Shown: one piece after another, positions 61,212 through 64,000 of the stretch
How the letters are laid out: the number at the start of each line of letters is the position of its first letter
How positions within the stretch are numbered: position 1 is the first letter of the stretch
Assembly (NCBI GenBank): GCA_041665525.1
Contig: JBAYIS010000002.1
Location: 186,001 to 250,000 of the forward strand
Source of the DNA: UBA8401 sp041665525
GTDB taxonomy: Bacteria > Bacteroidota > Ignavibacteria > UBA10030 > UBA8401
Direction: 5' to 3'
Length of the DNA stretch: 64,000 bases
Notes under the pieces: generated by a model
What the model was told of the DNA's origin: nothing
What the model saw: the letters and a program-made list of their open reading frames with translations, nothing else
Databases searched by the model: none
Program-made: the position numbers and the translations under genes

Positions 61212-64000
61212 TCACGCTTCAACAACTGCAGGTTTTTCCGGTACCGGTTCTTCAACAAGAATTTTCTCTTTCGAAAAGAACGTATACATTGCGGGAATAA
61301 CGAAAAGCGTTAGGACAAGAGAAAAGAAAACTCCTCCTATGACGACGATCCCCATGGATATGCGGCTTTTAGCTCCGCTGCCGAGCGCAAGGGCAATAGG
61401 AAGCGCTCCAAGCATTGTGGCAAGGCTTGTCATTAATATGGGACGGAAACGCGATACCGCTGCAATTTGCGCCGCTTCGAGAAGTCGGACTCCTTTTTCC
61501 TTCTGTTGATTCGCAAATTCTACAATTAGAATGCCATTCTTCGTCACCAAGCCGATGAGCATAATGATGCCTATCTGACTGAAAATATTCAGCGTTTGTC
61601 CCATCAGCCATAATGAGGCGAGCGCTCCGGCAAGTGCCAGCGGAACGGTGAGCATGATCGTGACAGGGTCGACAAAACTTTCAAACTGTGCTGCAAGGAT
61701 CAAATAGATCAATACAAGAGCAAGCAGGAACGCGAACACGGTATTGGAGGAACTTTCCTGATAATCCCGCGATGCTCCGCTCAGCGACGTCGTGAAGGAT
61801 TCATCCAGCACCTTCTTTGCAATTCGGTCCATCTCTTTAATGCCGTCACCAATGGTCTTCCCGGGAGCGAGGCCGGAAGAAATGGTGGCTGATTTGAATC
61901 GATTGAAGTGATACAATTGCGGCGGTGCGCTCTGTTCGCGCAGTACCACAAGATTGTCCAGTTGCACTAATTCTCCCCGTGAATTCCTGACATAAAGCGA
62001 TGTCAGGTCGAGCGGTTCATCCCGATTACTGCGATTTACCTGACCGATCACCTGATACTGGAATCCGTTCATTTCAAAATATGAGAAGCGCTGTCCGCTG
62101 AATGCGAGTTGCAGTGTCTGCGCAATATCGATCACTGAAACACCGAGGGTCCGTGCGCGGTCGCGGTCGATAGAGATATCGAGTTGCGGCCTGTTGAATT
62201 TTAAATTCACGTCAGCATTAAGCAGAATACTGCTTCTATTCGCCTCTTCCATGAATTTTGGTACGAACTCGCGAAGTTTTTCAAAATTCTGATTTTGCAG
62301 AACATATTGAACCGGTTGCCCGCGGCCGCCGCCGCCGACCGAAATAGTTTGTTCCTGGACCACAAAAGCGCGGGCTTCCGTGAAATTACGCATGGAACCA
62401 GCAAGATAATCGGCGATCTGCTGTTGCGACCGGTCCCGGTCAAACGGATTAACGAGACGCAGCCGGACAAAACCGGAGTTGGTGGCTCCGGAGCCGGCAA
62501 ACCCGGGAGCAGTCACGCTTAATGCAATGCGCTTTTCCGGTATTGAGTCGCCGATGAATGCGACTATCCGATCCATAAATGCATCGGTATATTCGAACGA
62601 GGCTCCTTCCGGTCCGGTTATTTGCAGCCGCAGCGCGCTTCTGTCATCCAACGGTGCCAGCTCGGATTGCAGTGTGCTGCCGAGAAGAACAATCAGGACC
62701 AGCGATGCAGCAATGGTCGCGATCGCGATCCAGCGGTGTTTCATTCCTACGACGAGAGTGCGTTCATAAAAAGTGTTCAGCCGAACAAAGTACGGTTCTG
62801 TGAATTTATAGAACCTGCTGTGCGTCCGATTTTTCCGGATGAGGTGCGCATTCAACATCGGAGTAAGGGATAACGAAACGAATGCTGAAATGAGTACCGC
62901 ACCGGCAAGCACGATGCCGAATTCCCGGAACAACCGCCCGACGAATCCCTGCAGAAAAATGATCGGCAGGAACACTGCGGCGAGTGTAATAGATGTTGAG
63001 ATGACCACAAAGAAGATCTCTTTCGATCCGGCGAATGCCGCTTCCATCGGCGGCATTCCGAGTTCCACCTTCTTGAAAATATTTTCCGTCACCACTATAC
63101 CGTCGTCCACCATTAATCCGGTTGCCAGCACAATGGCAAGCAGCGTCAGAACATTGATGGAGAATCCCATGATATACATAATGAAGAACGCGCCGATCAG
63201 GGAGACCGGAATATCGATCAACGGGCGAAAGGCGATGATCCATTCCCGGAAGAAGAGAAAGATAATGCCAACCACCAACAGAACAGCGATGAAGATTGTT
63301 TCCTGCACTTCCACGATGGAGTGCTTCACAAACAGTGTGTTATCCATAGCGATATCAAGCGTGATATCTGCTGGAAGGTCTTTTTTGATCTGCTCAATCC
63401 GGCGATAGAATTCGTCGGCGATCTCTACGTAATTACTTCCGGGCTGCGGTACGATGGCAACGGCCACCATTGGTGTGCCCGATTGTTTCAGGATCGTCTC
63501 TTCATTTTCAGGCCCGAGATTGGCAAACCCGATGTCGCTGACACGGACGATATTGGTACCGTCGGATTTGATGATGAGATTATTGAAATCATCGATCGTT
63601 TTCAGCCTACCTTTGGTGTTGACGATCAGTTCGGTCTGACTGCCGGTAATCTTTCCGGAAGGCAGTTCGACATTTTCGCGTCCAAGCGCGCTCCGGATAT
63701 CCAGCGGCGTCAGTCCATACGCGGAAAGCTTTCCGGGATCCATCCAAATACGCATCGCATATCGTTTCATTCCCCAGATCTGCGTGGTGCTTACGCCGGG
63801 GATTGTCTGGAGGTTTTGCGCAATAATGTTCTCCGCATAGTCGCTCACTTCCAGCTGGTTGCGAGTATCACTTTGCACCGTCATGGAAATGATCGCATCC
63901 GAGTTGGCATCGCTCTTCGTTACGACAGGAGGAGCATCGATATCCTGCGGCAACTGGCGCTGGGCTCCAGAAACCTTATCGCGGACATCGTTCGCAGCCG
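61212..64000 (-). CDS. RND-family efflux pump permease (N-terminal part beyond the right edge)
   Basis: The frame is open to the right edge, about 929 residues, lacking roughly the first 100. It is an HAE1-type AcrB-like inner-membrane transporter: VRDKVSGAQRQLPQDIDAP lies at the visible N terminus, the proton-relay Asp pair is in GLMVDDGIVVTENI, the Lys partner in GLVTKNGILIVEFANQ, and the FGQ... porter-loop segments are present. It exports drugs or lipophilic compounds with a periplasmic adaptor and an outer-membrane channel not seen here. The C terminus is EEPVPEKPAVVEA. Confidence 0.93.
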   Translation of the reverse strand, partial: AANDVRDKVSGAQRQLPQDIDAPPVVTKSDANSDAIISMTVQSDTRNQLEVSDYAENIIAQNLQTIPGVSTTQIWGMKRYAMRIWMDPGKLSAYGLTPLDIRSALGRENVELPSGKITGSQTELIVNTKGRLKTIDDFNNLIIKSDGTNIVRVSDIGFANLGPENEETILKQSGTPMVAVAIVPQPGSNYVEIADEFYRRIEQIKKDLPADITLDIAMDNTLFVKHSIVEVQETIFIAVLLVVGIIFLFFREWIIAFRPLIDIPVSLIGAFFIMYIMGFSINVLTLLAIVLATGLMVDDGIVVTENIFKKVELGMPPMEAAFAGSKEIFFVVISTSITLAAVFLPIIFLQGFVGRLFREFGIVLAGAVLISAFVSLSLTPMLNAHLIRKNRTHSRFYKFTEPYFVRLNTFYERTLVVGMKHRWIAIATIAASLVLIVLLGSTLQSELAPLDDRSALRLQITGPEGASFEYTDAFMDRIVAFIGDSIPEKRIALSVTAPGFAGSGATNSGFVRLRLVNPFDRDRSQQQIADYLAGSMRNFTEARAFVVQEQTISVGGGGRGQPVQYVLQNQNFEKLREFVPKFMEEANRSSILLNADVNLKFNRPQLDISIDRDRARTLGVSVIDIAQTLQLAFSGQRFSYFEMNGFQYQVIGQVNRSNRDEPLDLTSLYVRNSRGELVQLDNLVVLREQSAPPQLYHFNRFKSATISSGLAPGKTIGDGIKEMDRIAKKVLDESFTTSLSGASRDYQESSSNTVFAFLLALVLIYLILAAQFESFVDPVTIMLTVPLALAGALASLWLMGQTLNIFSQIGIIMLIGLVTKNGILIVEFANQQKEKGVRLLEAAQIAAVSRFRPILMTSLATMLGALPIALALGSGAKSRISMGIVVIGGVFFSLVLTLFVIPAMYTFFSKEKILVEEPVPEKPAVVEA

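Overview
The window is 64 kb of bacterial chromosome from a Gram-negative, probably menaquinone-using member of the FCB group (Bacteroidota/Chlorobiota/Ignavibacteriota). The case rests on two proteins with type IX secretion (T9SS) C-terminal sorting domains, a third that is little more than such a domain, an ATP synthase operon lacking the beta and epsilon genes, a DUF5686-type outer-membrane protein, a bactofilin gene, separate RfaE1 and RfaE2 genes, and intergenic repeats made of short slipped units. An Ignavibacteria-like origin fits best, but this is inference from gene content. I see no rRNA, tRNA, CRISPR array, transposase or phage gene.

Layout. 1-4.4 kb: envelope genes (a TamB/AsmA-like protein cut by the left edge, rfaE2, rfaE1) and a Ca2+/H+ antiporter. 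4.4-10.5 kb: a DinB-like protein, a TPR/TerB-like/pseudo-receiver protein, an operon of two odd lipoproteins plus a FadL/PorV-like barrel, and another barrel. 10.5-16 kb: cysS, recN and an MscS channel. 15.6-20.2 kb: the translation operon ffh-rpsP-khpA-rimM-trmD-rplS ending in a translationally coupled mqnA-like gene. 20.3-27 kb: the ATP synthase operon (M23 peptidase, bactofilin, atpZ-like, atpI-like, atpB, atpE, atpF, atpH, atpA, atpG). 27-31.7 kb: a glycosyltransferase, a class V aminotransferase with an alpha/beta hydrolase, and a pair of small envelope proteins.

31.7-37.3 kb is the most interesting part. It is a minus-strand cluster: a membrane-anchored thioredoxin, a membrane-anchored C39-like cysteine peptidase without an ABC transporter, an 89-residue four-cysteine peptide that carries both a Sec-like signal and a double-glycine leader motif, a hairpin terminator, a secreted protein, a multi-pass membrane protein, a MauE-like protein and a DUF5686-type outer-membrane protein. 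I read it as a candidate system for exporting, cutting and oxidising a small peptide in the periplasm.

37.5-64 kb is mostly single genes: an RNA uracil methyltransferase, a dGTPase-like protein, a DMT transporter, an ABC-F ATPase with repeat DNA inside its linker, an oxidoreductase, a fatty acid desaturase, T9SS cargo, a Crp-type regulator, DoxX, a small zincin, a dihaem cytochrome c, several small secreted or unknown proteins, an arginase-family enzyme, a DUF3332 lipoprotein, a DUF423 membrane protein, a VWA membrane protein next to a T9SS subtilase, a DEAD-box helicase, and an RND pump cut by the right edge. Intergenic DNA holds many hairpin terminators and several repeat families.
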